From assembly GCA_947305045.1 (NCBI GenBank), contig CAMZCW010000037.1, forward strand, positions 1 through 14,337: DNA of 14,337 nucleotides, read 5' to 3'. The notes below the pieces were generated by a model. It ran no database searches. It was not told the origin of the DNA and saw nothing but the letters and a program-made list of their open reading frames with translations. Shown here piece by piece: positions 13,486 through 14,337 of the stretch; position 1 is the stretch's first letter; each line of letters opens with the position of its first letter. The position numbers and the translations under genes are program-made. Source of the DNA: an uncultured Bacteroidales bacterium (GTDB taxonomy: Bacteria > Bacteroidota > Bacteroidia > Bacteroidales > UBA932).

Positions 13486-14337
13486 TTAGAAATTAGCGTT
13501 AATGCCGAATGAAATCACGCGGTTGTTGGGGTAGGTGGAACCGTCGCCGCTGCCTGTCTCCACGTCCCACAGCTTGAACTCGCTGAAAGTAACCAGGTTG
13601 GTGGCCGATACGTACACGCGCACGCCCTGGATGAATCCGGTTTGGGCCAGCAGTTTTTTGGGCAGGCTATAGCCGATTTCTGCGTTTTTCAGGCGCAGGA
13701 AAGAGCCGTTGCGCTGCCACCAGGAAGAGGTTTGGGTGTTGTTGTGATAGCCGGCGTTTCCGCTCCAGCTCAGGCGCGGATAGATGGCATTTGCATTTTC
13801 TTCGGCGGTTTTGTTGACGCTCCATCCGCGGTAGTAGCGGTCCTGCTGCAGGGCGGACATCTCAAAGGCGTCGGTGGCGGCGAAGACCTGACGCATGGAG
13901 TTACCATTGATGAAGAAATTCACGTTTCCTATGCCCTGGAAGAAAACATTGATATCGAATCCCTTATAGGAAGCTGTGGCCCCAAAGCCGTAGGTGATTT
14001 CCGGGAGGGTGGTATAGCCCAGGTAAATCTGGTCGTTGGAGTCGATGATACCGTCGCCGTTGATATCCTGGTATTTGATATCACCCACGCGGTACTGGCC
14101 AAAGGTCTGGACCGGGGAGTTGGCAATTTCTTCTTCGCTCTGGAACAGGCCGACGGCCAGCAGGCCCCACGGCTGGGCACCGCCTACGCCGTACGGCTTG
14201 CCAATGCGGTTCTGGTACTTATATTCCCAGTCCGGTTCATCGTTGTTAACCAGCTTGTTACGGTTGTAGGTGAAGTTGCCGCGGGCGGTGAAGAACCATT
14301 CGCCCACCTGCTTGTGCCAATCCAGCGACAGGTCCAC
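13486..14337 (-). CDS. SusC-family TonB-dependent transporter, C-terminal fragment
   Basis: The frame is open to the right edge, giving the last 283-284 residues of an outer-membrane beta-barrel. SusC/RagA marks include VGDIKYQDINGDGIIDSND (a loop typical of the family), the preceding PYGVGGAQPWGL, LPEITYGFGATASYKGFDIN, SFLRLKNAEIGYSLPKKLL, VYVSATNLVTFSEFKLWDVE, and a C-terminal beta strand ending in Phe (VISFGINANF). The plug, carboxypeptidase-like domain and start lie outside the window; the GTG at the edge is not a real start. It pairs with the adjacent susD. The operon promoter must also lie beyond the right edge. Confidence 0.95.
   Translation of the reverse strand: MDLSLDWHKQVGEWFFTARGNFTYNRNKLVNNDEPDWEYKYQNRIGKPYGVGGAQPWGLLAVGLFQSEEEIANSPVQTFGQYRVGDIKYQDINGDGIIDSNDQIYLGYTTLPEITYGFGATASYKGFDINVFFQGIGNVNFFINGNSMRQVFAATDAFEMSALQQDRYYRGWSVNKTAEENANAIYPRLSWSGNAGYHNNTQTSSWWQRNGSFLRLKNAEIGYSLPKKLLAQTGFIQGVRVYVSATNLVTFSEFKLWDVETGSGDGSTYPNNRVISFGINANF

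Overview
The window looks like gut-type Bacteroidales DNA. The evidence is a SusC/SusD pair, many SPII lipoproteins with short Lys-rich N-termini, BACON, DUF1735 and F5/8-type-C domains, and two promoters matching the Bacteroidetes consensus (-33 TTTG, 19-bp spacer, -7 TAnnTTTG). The genus cannot be fixed from the sequence.

Layout. At the far left (1-117, + strand) is the C-terminus of an AGE-family (N-acylglucosamine 2-epimerase-like) sugar epimerase, ended by a strong hairpin at 150-184. A short intergenic stretch then carries degenerate 21-bp tandem repeats (188-271). Everything else is on the - strand. From right to left, a polysaccharide-utilization-type operon runs through susC (partial, cut by the right edge), susD, a tandem DUF1735 + F5/8C surface lipoprotein, a BACON/F5/8C/M60 metallopeptidase lipoprotein with an intact HEIGH-x8-E zinc motif, and a lipoprotein with a coiled coil, a 25-triplet collagen-like Gly-X-Y stalk and a fimbrillin-like body. 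Intergenic gaps are -1 to about 21 nt, and the operon ends at a rho-independent terminator (4268-4307).

Downstream of it are two consecutive cassettes with the same plan: promoter, an unannotated 47-48-aa peptide gene, then a fimbrillin-like lipoprotein. The promoters are 28/32 identical. The two peptides are clear paralogs sharing LSM, E and a TFICASG core, and an acidic aromatic tail. The three lipoproteins (two in the cassettes, one ending the operon) share a central and probably a C-terminal module. The left cassette is visibly more AT-rich than the operon.

How it may work together: SusC/D would import, the DUF1735 and F5/8C proteins would bind glycan, and the M60 protease would cleave O-glycosylated (mucin-like) protein at the surface. 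The neighbouring epimerase fits amino-sugar or sialic-acid catabolism. No glycoside hydrolase or PUL regulator is present in this window. The peptide-plus-lipoprotein cassettes are the least explained and most interesting part.
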